Numbered from the stretch's first letter, positions 35,582-48,546 are shown. The stretch is DNA of 64,000 nucleotides from Lunularia cruciata (GCA_948567375.1 OX419756.1:23910552-23974551), one strand, 5' to 3'. Program-made: numbers and translations. Notes: generated by a model from the letters alone, not told the origin.

Positions 35582-35781
35582 NNNNNNNNNNNNNNNNNNN
35601 NNNNNNNNNNNNNNNNNNNNNNNNNNNNNNNNNNNNNNNNNNNNNNNNNNNNNNNNNNNNNNNNNNNNNNNNNNNNNNNNNNNNNNNNNNNNNNNNNNNN
35701 NNNNNNNNNNNNNNNNNNNNNNNNNNNNNNNNNNNNNNNNNNNNNNNNNNNNNNNNNNNNNNNNNNNNNNNNNNNNNNNNN
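35582..35781. other. Assembly gap of exactly 200 N
   Basis: A fixed-size run of N inside the copia element. The true size is unknown, and frames reported through it are meaningless. Confidence 0.99.
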
Positions 35782-36084
35782 GTGAATTGCAACATCCTTT
35801 TTGATCCTTGTGTATCTAAGATAATACTCACTATCTTTGTAGAAAATGGAATCATTTGTGGGAAAGACAAATCTCACATTACTACCATGTTAGAGAGTTT
35901 GAGGTTACACATGGAGGAGAAGATTATTATATAAGACTTAAGATCTTTCATGAAAGAGAGAATCTCAAGACCAAATATGTAGATTAAATTATAAAATGGT
36001 TCAACCGTGGAGATGCATATCTAATTACTACTCTTGCAAATCCAAATGTTAGATTACAAGTGGAAGAAGGTGAACCATTTAGAG

Positions 36085-36571
36085 CATCCTACCAAGAAGT
36101 GGTAGGATGTCTAATGTATGTTATGATAGGTGCAAGACTTGATATATTTATGTTGTTAGCATAGTGGGGAATTTTAGTTCAAATCCTTCACATCAATACA
36201 AGGAATTAATGAAGAGAATTTTCAAGTACCTCAAAGGTACTCTAAATTATGGATTAGAATTTAGTGGAGGGTTAGATGCTACTAATACACTAATAATGTA
36301 TTATGATGCTGATTTTTCTAGTGACTTAGGCAATAGAAAGTCACAAATTGATTTCATATTCATGATTAATAGTGAACCATTAGCTTGGAGCAATCAACAA
36401 CAACAATGCACTATCACTTCTACCACAAAGGCAAAGGATATAGCAAGATGTTTAGCTGCCAAGGAAACAATATGGCTTTGTAGCTCACTCAAGAAACTAC
36501 AGTTTGGACACAATGGTCAAACTCTAATATCCAAGAATAATCAGAGCACTATCAAGCTAACCTATGAATAG
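36085..36571 (+). pseudogene. Copia RT end and RNase H remnant
   Basis: YQEVVGCLMYVMIGARLDI is the conserved end of copia RT. It is followed by NPSHQYKELMKRIFKYLKGT, GLEFSGG, YYDADFSSDLGNRKSQIDF and TTKAKDIARCLAAKETIWL, the copia RNase H domain with its catalytic Asp. A stop near 36162 and a stop at the 3' end limit the frame (136 codons from 36164). Confidence 0.88.
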
Positions 36572-36763
36572 AAATCCAAAATTACACAAGAGAAACAAGC
36601 ATATAGAAATCCAATATCATGATGTGAGAGAGAAATAAGAGAAACAAGGAATTTGTTTTGGGTACATCAACACTAAAAATCAGATTGCATTTTTATGAAA
36701 CTTTACCAAGTGATAAGTTTTGTAAATTTAGAAGAGTACCATTTCTTCAATATGTGGGAGTAT

Positions 36764-37160
36764 TGTAATCGCATTTCAAATGCTAGTACATGTGGCATGT
36801 GATAGTTGAGATAAGTATAGCTTATACTATATATTAGTTAGGGTTTGCACTTAGCACTCAATGGTGACGCTAGTTAGTTTTAGAGAACCCAATGCTTGTA
36901 TATAGGTCTTACCTTTCATTGAGAAGAGTTCAATTCCATCAAGATGCTAACTACCTAGTCAAGAAAGCTGAATTAACAAGGTTGAGAAAGCAGCAATCAG
37001 GAGAGGTAAGGCAAAGCAACATGACCAAAGTATTCAATTAGTTTTGGACTTGCATACTAGTCTATAGGTAATAAATTCCTGATTTTTATGACTAGATTTG
37101 TAATTGATTTTTTGTGTTTATTCCTTATGTTTTCTATTAGTTTTACGCTAATTTTCAACA
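36764..37160 (+). repeat. Right LTR of the copia element (397 bp)
   Basis: Begins tgtaatcgcatttcaaatgc after a purine-rich tatgtgggagtat and ends attttcaaca. It is clearly diverged from the left LTR, consistent with an old insertion. Confidence 0.85.
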
Positions 37161-37165
37161 AATAT

Positions 37166-39340
37166 TATGAATCAGAATTAATACAAGTTCCTATAAAATT
37201 GTCAGTGGATCCCAATCAAACAACAGCTCAATGCTAACTTGGTTGCCATTGCCTTCATTATAGTCTCCAACAACCAATTTCAAGAAATCTTTCCGACTGA
37301 GATGTTGTTGAAGAGATGTTTGATTTTGCTCCAGAGCAGAATCTGATAGTCAAATCAATGAAGATGGTGTTACACTTTCTTGAAAATGGTGTTCTCAAAT
37401 TGAGAAATTCAAAAGGCTCTTTGGTGTGTTTAATTGTACTGTACATTTTTTTGATCTCCTTTGAAACTCATTTTCAGATGCAGGCTTGTTTCTCATAAAG
37501 TGTAACTTTAGATGGCTGAAGTACTACTGAGGAGCAAACAAAATTATTTCATCCATCATCTGAAAGTTGACCATCTCTTTGTGACCAACCATAGAAATGA
37601 CAAACCTTGGCTTACTAAACTTCACTCTTCTATTTGCAGGTCCAAACAATATTGACGGCCTTGACTTCTTCTTATCATCAAATTTGAACTCACTACAATG
37701 GTAGGCAACATGATCCGGTGCAATTCAAGAGGTGGTGTTGGATCAAACTACTGTACTTTGGAGACAATTCTTATTGGATCTATATTCCCACAATCTGGAA
37801 TTATTTCTTGTTCAATTCAAACTCTTTTTGATAGTTTACTTATTATGACTTTTGGTGTATCTCTCTTAATTAGTATGGTTAACATTGATCAAAAATTCAA
37901 AAATTCAAAACTTAATAGTTTAAATAATTAATGTGAACATATATGGTCTCAAGATGAACTTTATTACTTTGTAATAAGAGTAAAAAATAGGAGTTTCAAG
38001 GAGTCCAAACTAGTGGAAATAAGGTGATGATAGATTTCATTCTTTGGATTGCATTTCAAATACTAATGTGATCCTTTCTTCATTCTCTCCAAACCCATGG
38101 TTATGTTCTAACTCTTCTTTCACTCACTCACTCACTCACCCTATAGTGTTTTTCTCATAACTCAACTCTCATGCATCTATTTTGGGGCTTTGACCAAATC
38201 AAATGTTCAATTTGCTTTGTTGCAGTCCAAATGTGACCTTTCCGTCCTTTCCTCTGCAAGCTTTCAACTCTTTTTATCATAGTCACTCCTTCTCTCCCCC
38301 AAAACTCGTGGATTTATTATGGCGACATGGCTCTATTCTGACCCTTCCTTCACTCAGAACTCATGGCTTTGTTATCAAGCCTCAACTCTTGAGCGTCAAT
38401 CCTTCCCTCCTTCACTCAAAACCCCCATGGCTTTGTTACCAAACCTCAACTCAAAAACCTCAACCCATTGGACCGTTTCAATAATAGCTTTTGCTGCCCG
38501 TAAAAGTCTTGTAAATATAATAATGGGTATCATAGGAGATTATTATGGGTAATTAAGAGGAAGGTACCGGGAATAATTATGGGTCCTTGCTTGTAACCCA
38601 TAAAATAGCCATAAAATATTACAAGTACTTCAAATTTTGACCCATGGAAATTTAAAAGGAACCATTTGTCATTGTAATCATTTATCATAGTAAGTTAGTC
38701 AATTTGATAAATTGGCAACTTGTTTAATGTGAAACTAATCAAACATGTGAAAATCAAATGTTTTTGTTTTGAACTTTGTCACTTCTAAATCCTTTTGAAT
38801 GAGCATGTGAGTTGAAGAGAAGAAAAATTGACGTTGGAAAGTTGGGAATTGCATTTGAAAAAAGGAGAAATCAACTTTCAATGAGATGGGGATGAATGGG
38901 ATGGGGAATTCAAATTAGAGGGTGGGATTGAGAGTTTTTGCAAATGTGGATGATTTTGTTTGAGATAGTGTATGAATTGGGAGTCAATTTCTTTGAAAAG
39001 AATAAAGAATGAACTTGGCTGCTACAAGGGGATAGATTTGTACAAAAAGACACAATGAAATTGAAATCCTAAGATATAGTAGAGGTTGTTTTCACAAGAG
39101 AGATGGTAGATACACATTAGGCGGAGTGAGGTTGTAAATGCACATGGGGTAACAAGGACTTCTTGTATAGGGGAGGGTGAGATTGTTGACAACTGCTATA
39201 GAGTTTTGTGATATTGTATGTTTGATTATAGATTACTCTATAGAGTTTCATGTGGTGCAAGGGGATAGAAGTTGATATTGAGAGAGAGATGGTAAACACA
39301 TTAAGCATTGAAATCCCAAGATATGGTATAAGTTGAAATC
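37166..39340. other. Non-coding spacer with loose repeats
   Basis: Plus-strand frames at 37316-37498 and 37698-37931 have no recognisable domain. Between 38090 and 38480 a phrase like 'actcatggctttgttatcaa' recurs about every 80 bp. Similar wording (cccatggccctgttacgagg) occurs near 54095, suggesting a shared old repeat. At 39050-39300 two diverged copies of a phrase containing 'aaggggatagatttgtacaa' and 'agagatggtagatacacatt' lie in tandem. Confidence 0.35.
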
Positions 39341-39343
<3 letters not shown>

Positions 39344-39382
<39 letters not shown>

Positions 39383-39394
39383 TATATATATATA
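39344..39394 (+). repeat. (AG)n(TA)n compound microsatellite
   Basis: About 18 AG units followed by about 7 TA units, about 290 bp upstream of the decayed transposase. Confidence 0.97.
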
Positions 39395-39687
39395 GTAGAC
39401 ACACAAAAGTCAAAAATGACATCTAGTGAGATTGTAGATGCCAAGGGAGGCACACCTGACCCATTAGGGTGCTTTGGAGCAAAAATTGCTCAATATGCCT
39501 TGCATTAGTTGTGCTACAAGTGGATGAATGAGATAAGAATTGTATGTATGAGTAGATTGAACTTTGGCAATATGAGTATGATAATGTGCAACTTGAGTAT
39601 GATAACAAAACTAAGAAGGAGTTCTGGGATGTAGATGAGTTTTAAACCAAATGAGGTTTAGATGAAGCATGCATTGAAGAGGGTAAA

Positions 39688-41143
39688 TTGCTTATGAAGT
39701 GTGGAGATTTTTCACATTCAGTATGTTACCTTGAGAATCAAAGTTATTTGGGTAAGCAAAGTGAATTTGAGTATATGGTATTCAGGAATGTGGATCCCCT
39801 TCCATTCAAACAATTAATGAGAATGGACAGCAAGTCCTTGTACATTTTATTGGAGTTCATTAGAGATCATGCAGCATTCGCTAAGAGTAAATTACGGAGG
39901 AAACAAGCTCCCATGTGGATCCTTCTCAAAATTGCACTAAATAGATTTGGGCACAATAAAATGGTTCCTATATAGCAAGCAAAGGGGACTAACATCTAGG
40001 GTATTTGTTTGGGATCTATTATTTATTTACAAAGAGTGTTATCATTGCAATTCTAGCAAATCTTGCAAAGGAGGTTGTTTGGAATCACTATGAAGAGAGA
40101 GAGAGGATATCAAAAACTTTTGGATTAAAAGGTTTTCTTGGATTTGTAGGATTGGTGGATGGGACTCTCTTCCCACTAACCCAATGCACTAAAATTGATG
40201 GTGAAACCTACTATAGCAAAAAAGGTTCCCACTCTTTCAATGGCCAAATTATTTCCAAAGATATGAGAAGAATAATTCACTATCACAGGTATGTTTTATT
40301 ATTATTGGTTGAATTTCTGTTATTTTTTCTTGAAGTTTTGGGAAGAGCTCAAGTATGTTTTGGTATGGTTCATTTAAATTTTGGTATCTGAGGGTTATAT
40401 AGAGGACTGATATTGTAGAGGCACACTCAAATAGAGGCCTTGATGCATTCCTCAATCTATACAATTCTTCATACTTAGGAAGATGTTTTTTTGTTTTTGT
40501 TTTTTATGTACAAGGATGCCACTCAAAGAGAGGTCTCATGCATTCCTCAATTGCACTTTTCTCAATTTGGACAATCCTTCATAATTAGAATTTTATAGCT
40601 TTTTTGTTTGTACCCAAGGATGCCAAGCTCTTGCCACAATATGGCTTGTTTGAAGAAGTTTCCATTGTGGAGAGATTTGAATGAGTAAATAATAATAACA
40701 ATTCTTTCAAACACCACCAATATCTACTTTGGGATTTTTGATATGTTACTATGAGTTATCTCTTGCTCTCTTTTAAAGCACAACAAACTCAAGACAAAAT
40801 AGACTTTAACAGATGCGTAGTTAGGATGCAAGTACTCAATGAGCTTTGCATAGGAATTCTAGAAGGCAGATGGCATTTGTTACGAGAAGTGTGAGTTCAG
40901 TTCAAAAGAAATATAAATAGAAATCAATATTTGTTGTGATGGATGTGTACATGTTATCTTGCACAACTTTTGATCAATATACAAGACAATTGGGAAGAAA
41001 TAGAGGAGGTTGTAGACAAAGAAGAGGACAGAAATAGAACACCTCAATTTTTCTATAAGAGATATCAACAACAAAGAGAAAATGAGATTTTTAGTAGTGA
41101 ACACATGCCAAGCAGGCTTCTTGAACCCATCTTGATAAATTGA
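39688..41143 (+). pseudogene. PIF/Harbinger-type transposase, decayed right-arm copy
   Basis: Order matches the intact copy at 19326-18149. FKQLMRMDSKSLYILLEFIR and WILLKIALNRFGHNK are followed by a shift near 39975. Then GFVGLVDGTLFPLTQ (first Asp) and YYSKKGSHSFNGQIISKDMR come before an intron at the same place (donor CACAG|GTATG). RMPSSCHNMACLKKFPLWRD follows near 40620, with Asn replacing the second catalytic Asp, and finally NELCIGILEGRWHLL (Glu region). Stops and shifts make it inactive. The shared intron position confirms common descent with the left-arm gene. Confidence 0.85.
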
Positions 41144-43140
41144 TCCTTCATTTTCATTTGGAGGTGGATGAGGATCTTCTCTATGTATAATTAACATTAA
41201 GTTCAAGTCCCACTTTATTCCATTTTGAGTCAAGAAGTGTCCCTAATGTTTAAATGTGTTTCTCTTCTATGCAAGATATTTAAATCTGTTTTTAATGTTT
41301 TTGTGTGAAAGATATAAATTAAGTCTCGTGTATATATTTCCATTGTGAATTCAATGCACTTCAAGGTTTATACATTTTACTGCATATAGATTTCTTGTGT
41401 ATATATTTCCATTATGAATCCAATTATGAGTTCAGTGCTTTTAGGGTTTATATATTTTAGTTGCAAGAGCCAAAAAATCATATATGTGAGTTGCAAGGTT
41501 TAGGTTACATATGTCCATCAGGGATCTCAAGTCAATGTGACTTAGTTTAGTGTGGTTTATATTCCAACTATAACAAAAAAATTATATGCTAGGTGCAAGC
41601 AATGAGAATCGATACGAGAGACCAAAACTCACTGATAGATGAAGAAGTTATATTACTTTTGCAGTTTGTGGTATGGTATATGGATATCGTTGTAGTAAGG
41701 ATTGTTGTGAGAGTAAAAAACGTTATAACTCTATGGAGAGGTCTCATTACTGTATAAAAGAGTGTCATTGTTAGGAAGGTGAAGAGTCACCTTTGAAGCA
41801 ACTCTCAAAAATTTCAACTAATGAATTTCAAATTCACGATTCACAAGTAGACAAAGATTTGAAAGGGGAAGGAGATAGTAAGGTAAGGGTTTAGTATATC
41901 AATGAAGGGAGACATTTAGTGTGAGTTCTAGATTTGTAACAGATTTTAAAGACCCATTTTGAGGGAGGGAGAGATTTAGACAAGTTGAGGATGATCGAGC
42001 AGGTGATGGATTGAGGGAAAGAGAGAAGAGAAGGGAAGATGTGGGATATTTTGAATAAGGATTTGGGAGGGAGACAGGGATAGGAGCAGGAGAAAAAATA
42101 GGAAGGTTGAAGTTTATTATGACCAGGAGAAGAGGATTAGGGAGGTCAAAGTTTACTTAGAAGGGAGAGAGAGGATAGGACTAGTAGAACTTTAGTCAAT
42201 TTTGAAGGTGTAAGAGAACTCAAATATGAATAGTCAATTTCAAAATTTAGTGAGTTTTGAAGGTGCAAGAGAACTCAAATATAAGTACTCTATAGTAGAA
42301 CATGGCCAACATTGTTGATTATGAAAAATTTTAGGATTTGCCTAACATGGAAGATTTCAATGAGTGGTGATTGATTGATTGGTCATCACCTTACTCTGAA
42401 AATATGACTTTTGTGAGATGTGCTTGGATGGATAAAGAACAAATTTGACATTTGATGGATAGCATTTGAGAGGTCAATTTAGAGAATTTGGGATTAAAGG
42501 TTGCTATTAGTCTTCTTTACCCTTGCCCTTATGTGAGTACAAACCTCCATTTTTTTTGTCGTTCAATTTCTATCAATTTATCAATAGCTCAGTTGGCATC
42601 TCTATAATGTTTTTTTGAAACACAAAACCCATGTTTGCTAAATTTTGAAATCTTGCTAGCCCCATAAAACTTCCATGATATCTCTAAAATTTTCAATTTG
42701 CAATCCCAAAACCCACCTTAGCAATACCCACTAGGAGTAGCAAAACCTGGTCAACCAAGGGAGGAAACCCAAAATGTGGCATTACTCAATAGGATAGCAA
42801 AACCTTGGCAAAAACCCTACTCCCTAGCAAAAGCATTTCCAAGTAGTGAACCCTCACAAAATAGAGCAATACCACAAATATTTGGTAGAAACTTAGCATT
42901 ATTGTGGCAAAATCCAAGTGGAACCTTGGCAAAACTTGGACCTTGCATCCAAAAAGACCTTCCTCAAAACTTGCTTTCATTCCTAGCTCTACATAACTTT
43001 GTGTCAGATTCCTTTGTGATAATTTGATAATTTCTAGAGTAATGTGTGTCAAATTTTTGTGTGATAATTTGACAATTTGAACTATTCTATGTACTTAGAG
43101 CATTTTGGTAGAATTTGGCTAGAGTTCCATTCTTGGTTTT
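41144..43140. other. No clear gene
   Basis: AT-rich DNA with short direct repeats, for example 'tcttgtgtatatatttccat' types near 41325 and 41395, and 'gaggtgcaagagaactcaaat'-like words near 42210 and 42270. A frame at 42776-43027 comes from loosely repeated 'ggcaaaacc' words and shows no domain. Confidence 0.4.
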
Positions 43141-43146
43141 CTTGGT

Positions 43147-43700
43147 TTGCAGATTTATCTTTGCATTGAGTTTTCATGCTCATGGGTGGAAGACACACAG
43201 CTTAGCATCATTGACAAGAGTCCTTTCACCTTGACTTTGGAGATGATATGTCAAGCATTTGCTTTACCACTTAGCACTAGTGAGAGCAAAAAGTCAATAC
43301 CTTTCTACTTGGTCCATGATTGGTTTCTTGTCAGAGATCACAATGCATGGAGGTATCTAGCTAGACAATGTGTGTGCATATCATAACAACCATTTTTCCA
43401 AATGATGGGAGCTCTTCTCTTCCTAAGTAAGAGACAAAAGGTGGTGAGTGGATACATGGCTTTGACGGTGAAGTCTAAGGTAGAGGTTGAGAGTGGAGCT
43501 CAAGAGAGAAAGTGATGATTATGATTGGACCAAGCTCATGTTACAAGCAATCAGTGCAAAGTTTGCATTTGTGCATAAGAACGTACATTGCCTTGATGGT
43601 TGTTAGTTCAAGGTCACATTTATGGGACAATTTCTCACTCATGTACTCATGGAGTGTGGGTTCCTTGGGAAGAATGATGTGTTTTATGACACTCCCCTGA
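43147..43700 (+). pseudogene. Unrecognised 'DWF...RYLARQCV' protein, right-arm copy
   Basis: The first frame (43147-43386) encodes FTLTLEMICQAFALPLSTSE and IPFYLVHDWFLVRDHNAWRY before LARQCV. After a shift and stops, KRQKVVSGYMALTVKSKVEV and SHLWDNFSLMYSWSVGSLGR follow. The same blocks in the same order occur at 16345-15659 on the minus strand (IPYIAVLDWF, RPKIVHGHLVLNTKTK, FLGQILTLLFVERG). This copy is more broken and lacks the long acidic tail. Family not recognised. Confidence 0.5.
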
Positions 43701-44963
43701 GATGTTTTGTCGGACAAAGATGAGGAAGGTGAGTGATTTAGGAGTTAGAGTATTATAACTCCAAAGAGTACATACACTATCTTTATAGTGCATTTACAAC
43801 ATTGGGTCTATGTTTATAAGATATATTGATAGTTGATTTTGCATTCTTACCATATTGTTGGAACCATCTCCATGGTACTGTACATCCTTGCCCATTTACT
43901 CCCTTCTATTCATTGGAGTCTTATTCAGCTTTTTCATCATGTCACTACTTAATAGCTCCTCTTTACATGATATAGAGTAGATCTGAAATCATCTATTGAC
44001 TTTCTCACCAACAAGTGGACTTCAGGTCATCTCCTAGATTATAATGTGGACTTTACCATGGTTTGGCATTTACATTTCAGGGTCCTCCCATGCATGAAAG
44101 GGAATGACATCCTGTTTGGAAGTATAGTCCCATGTTGATAAGGAGACTTATCATCATGCACATGGATGCAGTATTAGAGCATATTGGACTAGATCATCTT
44201 CCACCTCAATCTGCCTCTCTAGAGGAGAGCAATAAGGATAGAGTACACTCTAACCCTCTTCTTCCTATGTCATGAGGAGTGTATGATACATGTATACATT
44301 GTATAATGAATGTACATACCATTGTTGTACATTTATATATTTATATGTATTTGCACTATTTTCTTATCACCCAAATTCATTTGACTCTTTACCTATACTT
44401 TTTTTGATGTACAAGTTATATTTGGAATCTCCACTTTTTTGGGTGCATGAGTTACATTTGGAATCATTTAGTTTTTACCTATGCTTTTTATACTTTTTCT
44501 GGTGTATGAGTTATTAATATAAGTTTCTCTTTTCTGTTGTGTTTATGTATGAGTTGGTATTCTTATCTTGTCCCCTCCTCCAACTATATATTTTGGTAGA
44601 TTTGGTGAAACACTATATAGTTGTATGTCTATTTTTTAGTATGGTTGACTATTTTCATTCCTAAAAGTTGTTGAATAACATATATTATGACTTATTATCA
44701 CATAAGAATACAAACTTGAAAATTCTAGCATAGAGCACCACTTGGAGCATGTTGCACTTTGGATCACTACTATAGCTCTTGACAGGTGTCCCATCTACAT
44801 TAGTTGTAGAGCATATACACATTATAATTTTAATCTCCTTGGGATTTTTTCCTATCTTAGCTAGTTCTAAAATCATTAAATGAATCATTAAATCAAGTTT
44901 AGATTTTGCACTCCTTTGTTGAATACTTTTCCTCTCTTATTTTTATTCTATTTTGACATGTAC
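43701..44963. other. No clear gene
   Basis: AT- and T-rich sequence. The 44290-44517 frame is a low-complexity hydrophobic run without a known domain. It corresponds in position to the spacer between the unknown protein and the coiled-coil gene in the other arm. Confidence 0.4.
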
Positions 44964-45457
44964 TTATTTTTCAAGTTTGCTTTTCATGTGACACTTCTCT
45001 ACCTTTGTGATCCTTTGTGCTTCTATTTCCATCAACCTACATATCTCTCTTGCTTCCACCAATTTTCTCCTCAATTTCAAAATATTAGATAGATCTTGCA
45101 TAAAAGTAGCCATTGTGGCGGAAGAGGGCGCCTTGATACAAGAAACTTTCTTTCTTTTTTTAGATTCATTATCCCTTCCTCCTTCCTTTTCACCCTCTTT
45201 ATCTCCTCCCACATCTTCATCTCCTTTTGCTTGAGGTTCATCTTTGCCAAGAGCAATTGGTTGATATGGCAATGAAATTTGAATCTCCTTGTGCTCATGC
45301 ATAGAGTACTCATGGGTCTCATGAGAAAGAGGGACAAGAGGAAAGGAATCATAAGGAAAAGACTCTTGGGTGTTAGGAACTCTAAACTTAAGTATAGGAC
45401 AGGCTTGTGGGTAGTGGGTTCCTTCCACTCAAAGATCTTCATCCATTGTTGTTGTGT
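44964..45457 (-). CDS. C-terminal exon of the right-arm coiled-coil gene
   Basis: A 154-codon open frame (45428-44964) begins near a probable splice acceptor (ttgag/tggaa) and encodes an acidic linker rich in Asp, Glu and Gly, the basic signal SKKRKKVSC, and a charged coiled coil (LRRKLVEAREICRLMEIEAQ). The layout of acidic linker, NLS, then coiled coil is the same as exon 2 of the left-arm gene. Its 5' exon lies beyond a 7-kb chromovirus, at 53099-52608. The exon itself is open, but the upstream exon is broken, so the gene is a pseudogene overall. Confidence 0.5.
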
Positions 45458-45462
45458 CACAT

Positions 45463-45864
45463 TGTAACAATATGGAGTTACCGACAAGTTAGTCAAGGCT
45501 AACAAAATAGCAAATAAGACAATTTAGCCTAGAATATTCTAGAAGTATCTAAGAAGCTACTTGGCACCTTGGGTAACATGCATGCCAAGTGGTGGCTTCT
45601 TGGGAAGCTTCCAACTAGTTTAGCTTGCACGCCAAGTAAGTGGCTTCTAGAAGGAAGCTTTTTGAGAAGCTTTCTAGTTCACTTGGCTTGCACTCCAAGA
45701 AAGTGGCTTTAGGAAGCTTCTTGAGAAGCTTCTCAAGAGCCTTATATGCTCTCTATAAAAACCAAAGCCCAATCTCATGCTGGGCATTCAGAGTTTCCCA
45801 CACTCAAATGTCCCAATGTGATCTTCCATTCTTTTATTTCTCTCCTTGATTGGGATCTTTTACA
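45463..45864 (+). repeat. Left LTR of chromovirus B (402 bp)
   Basis: Begins tgtaacaatatggagttacc and ends ggatcttttaca. It contains repeated 'ggcttgca..ccaagaaagtgg' and 'aagcttcttgagaagcttct' palindromic units. Confidence 0.93.
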
Positions 45865-45865
45865 T

Positions 45866-45876
45866 TGGTATCATAG
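45866..45876 (+). promoter_or_regulatory. Primer binding site of chromovirus B
   Basis: tggtatcatag follows the LTR directly; one change from the standard tggtatcagag of initiator Met tRNA sites. Confidence 0.85.
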
Positions 45877-46139
45877 TAAGAATGGGATGGATGGAATTTA
45901 TGGACCACCAAATCCATTTCTGCCAAACCATTGGATTTCCATGTTTGGGTATTACCTAAGCATCAATTCATACAATTCATCACCTCATGCTTTGGGCAGA
46001 ATTTTTTGAATATAATCACATTGTTCAAGGAATCCTTGGTACTTCAGACTGTAACTTATGGAGAACGGTGGACGTGTTGCATCTATGTGTTAATAAATTG
46101 GATAAATTAGATAAATTAAGAGGTAGTGTGATAGAGTAG

Positions 46140-46960
46140 TAATAGCCATGGTGGCAATGCATGAGGTTATCATTACTATGCAACAACAAATTGAGCACCT
46201 TACTCAATTGTTGGATGAACAAGACCATCAACAATAAGAGCGCATAAAGAGAGCACAATTTTAAGAAGGAGAAGAGCAAATCCAATTTCCAAAACCCAAA
46301 GTATTGGATAGCAAGAATCTCTTGGGAACAATGGAGAATTTTGTATTTGACTATGAATGTTATTTTGAGGCTATAGATTGGCAAGATGAACATAAATAGA
46401 TTGTCTTAGCTTCAAGTCAATTGGATGGAGTTGCAAAACTATTATGGCAATTTCAAGTGGAGAGATCTGAATGGCAGTTTGTTGCACCAATTTTGACATG
46501 GAAAGAATTCAAGGGTGCCGCATGAGATAAGTGGGTAGAGTTGAAGTAGATTGATTCTATAAGAAGCTACATCATGAAATTCCAAAAAACCATTATGAAA
46601 ATTCCAAATATATTGGATGGTGAAACTTTGGATCAATTTGTGAGGAGCTTGAAGTCACAAACCAAATTAGAAGTGACTATGCAAGAGCCAAAACACTAAG
46701 AAGAAGCTATGCAGTTGGTTGAGCGCTTTGATTCCTTGGTCGTGACAACTTGGTCTTGCCTTTGACCTTCACAAAACCTACCAACACATTACACACGGAT
46801 GGAAGAGCTGGCACCAATGGAGATGGATGCTATCCAATAGAGACTACTTGGCATAGCAGATTGGGAAAGATTACAGCAAAAGAGCAGTTTCTTTTATTAT
46901 CATCAATATGAACATTACATTGCTGAATGCACACTCAAGAATGGGCAATATTGAAAAATT
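46140..46960 (+). pseudogene. Chromovirus B gag remnant
   Basis: Broken frames give MVAMHEVIITMQQQIEHLTQ, NFVFDYECYFEAIDW, QLDGVAKLLWQFQVE, and a degenerate zinc knuckle near 46890 (YYHQYEHYIAECTLKNG) with the first Cys residues lost. Several in-frame stops. Confidence 0.7.
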
Positions 46961-47689
46961 ACCCATATGGAGTTTGTGGAGTAGAATAATCAAGGAAAAG
47001 AGGAATCCCAATAGGAGATTTTAAGTTGTCTATGGAAACTTGATTTAGTTCTAATGGGATTGAAGGCTTGACCTATGCAAGTTTGCTTCACTTGCAAGGT
47101 AGGATATTTGATCATGGTTGTAGGATTTTGGTTGATTCTAGAAGTTTAGAGAATTGCATGTCTATGAAATTAGTAAAGGAATTAACCATTCTTATCAAGC
47201 CAATAATTAGACTAGATTGATGATGGCGGATGGTAGAAAGGGTTTTGCATTTCATACCTCACATCTTGTTACTTTCAAGATTGGGAAGGAGTATTTGGAA
47301 TGTATATGATTTGTAGTGGCACCTCTGCATTATGATGTCATTCTAGGTCTACCTTGCTTGAATTTCATAAGGTTCAATTTGATTAGAGTGGATGAAAAAT
47401 TCAAGAATAACACCAAGGTAAGAATTTTTTGATTAAGTTGTTTGGTACCTTTGAGTAAGACACCTAAGAATAGTCAGTCCAAATAGGAGAAGTTTGTTGA
47501 GAAAGCAGCCATAGAGCAAGCTTTGAAGAAAGATAGGTCCCAAGATGGGAATTTTGTCAATGAAGCAGCCATAAAGTAAGCTTTGGAGGAAGTTAAGTTT
47601 GTTTTTGCGGTGTGGATCAAGCCAATTGTGAATCAAGGATCTAAGGAGAGTCAAAAGCCTCATCAAGCAAAAGCCTCATCAAGCAATGG

Positions 47690-48326
47690 TCGATCAAATA
47701 GTCCAAGAGTTTTCAAATGTGTTTCCGGATGATCTACCAAAGGGATTACCCTTTGATCATGGTATGATCTTCAAGATTGAGTTATTGCCAAAAAGTAATC
47801 CAATGAGTAGACAATCTATCAACTCTCACCAAAGAAGTTGGATGAGCTCTAAACAACACTAATAGAGTTGTTGAAGAAGGATTTCATACAACATAGTAGA
47901 TCTCTTTGGGAAGCACTGGTATTATTTGTTCTAAAGAAGCATGGAAGACTTCAATTTTGTATTCATTATTATGGCCTCAATAAACAAACAATGAAGAATG
48001 CATATCCCTTACCTCAAATTGATGACTTGCTCAATCAATTGAGTGGTGGAAAATACTTCTCCAAGTTGAATCTCCAAAGCGGCTATTGGCAAATTTCCAT
48101 TGATAGAGAAGATGTACAAAAGACTACCTTTTGCACAAGGTATGGATATTTTGAGTGGAGAGTTTTGTCTTTTGGGCTCACTAATGCTCTAAAAATCTTC
48201 ATGGACAAATGCATGGTGTTGGATGGGCTATTGGATTGGTACATGGTGGTGTTCTTGGATGATGTTTTAATCTATAGAAAGATAGAGGTAAAACATGCAA
48301 ATCACATGCTAGAAGTCCTAAGGTGA
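47690..48326 (+). pseudogene. Chromovirus B reverse transcriptase
   Basis: QEFSNVFPDDLPKGLPF is followed, after stops, by a 152-codon frame (47868-48326) with LFVLKKHGRLQFCIHYYGLN, YPLPQIDDLLNQLSGGKYFS, LNLQSGYWQISI, SFGLTNALKIFMDKCM and the catalytic VVFLDDVLIY. The first catalytic Asp is replaced (KLNLQSG for KLDLRSG), so the enzyme would be inactive. Confidence 0.88.
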
Positions 48327-48546
48327 TTATATTAGTGGAATTTTTACTACAAGAAGTTAAATTGTGCCTTTTGGAAAAAGGAAGTTACCTTCTTGGATCA
48401 TAAGATCTCATTGAAGTGGATCAAGATAGAAGAGGAGAAAATCAAGGCCATTATTGATTGGCCTACTCCAAAGGATGCTATAGAAGTACGAGCACTTAAT
48501 GGATTGGCAAGTTTTTAACCAATGATTCATCTACTACTATGCTTGT

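Larger units (their letters stand above)
33833..37160 (+). mobile_element. Ty1/copia element, shortened and decayed
   Basis: LTRs at 33833-34274 and 36764-37160 share 'tggcatgtgata.ttg', 'tagggtttgca' and 'ttttcaaca' ends. The target duplication aatat is exact (33828-33832 and 37161-37165). Inside are broken gag, a protease piece, an N gap and RNase H, in the copia gene order, but integrase and most of RT are missing. The 3.3-kb total is well below the usual ~5 kb, so there is an internal deletion, unless the gap hides more than 200 bases. Many stops show it is inactive. Confidence 0.9.

Noticed and set aside
35523-35877. ORFs reading through the N gap
   Set aside because: Their middle is unknown sequence; the frames are meaningless.
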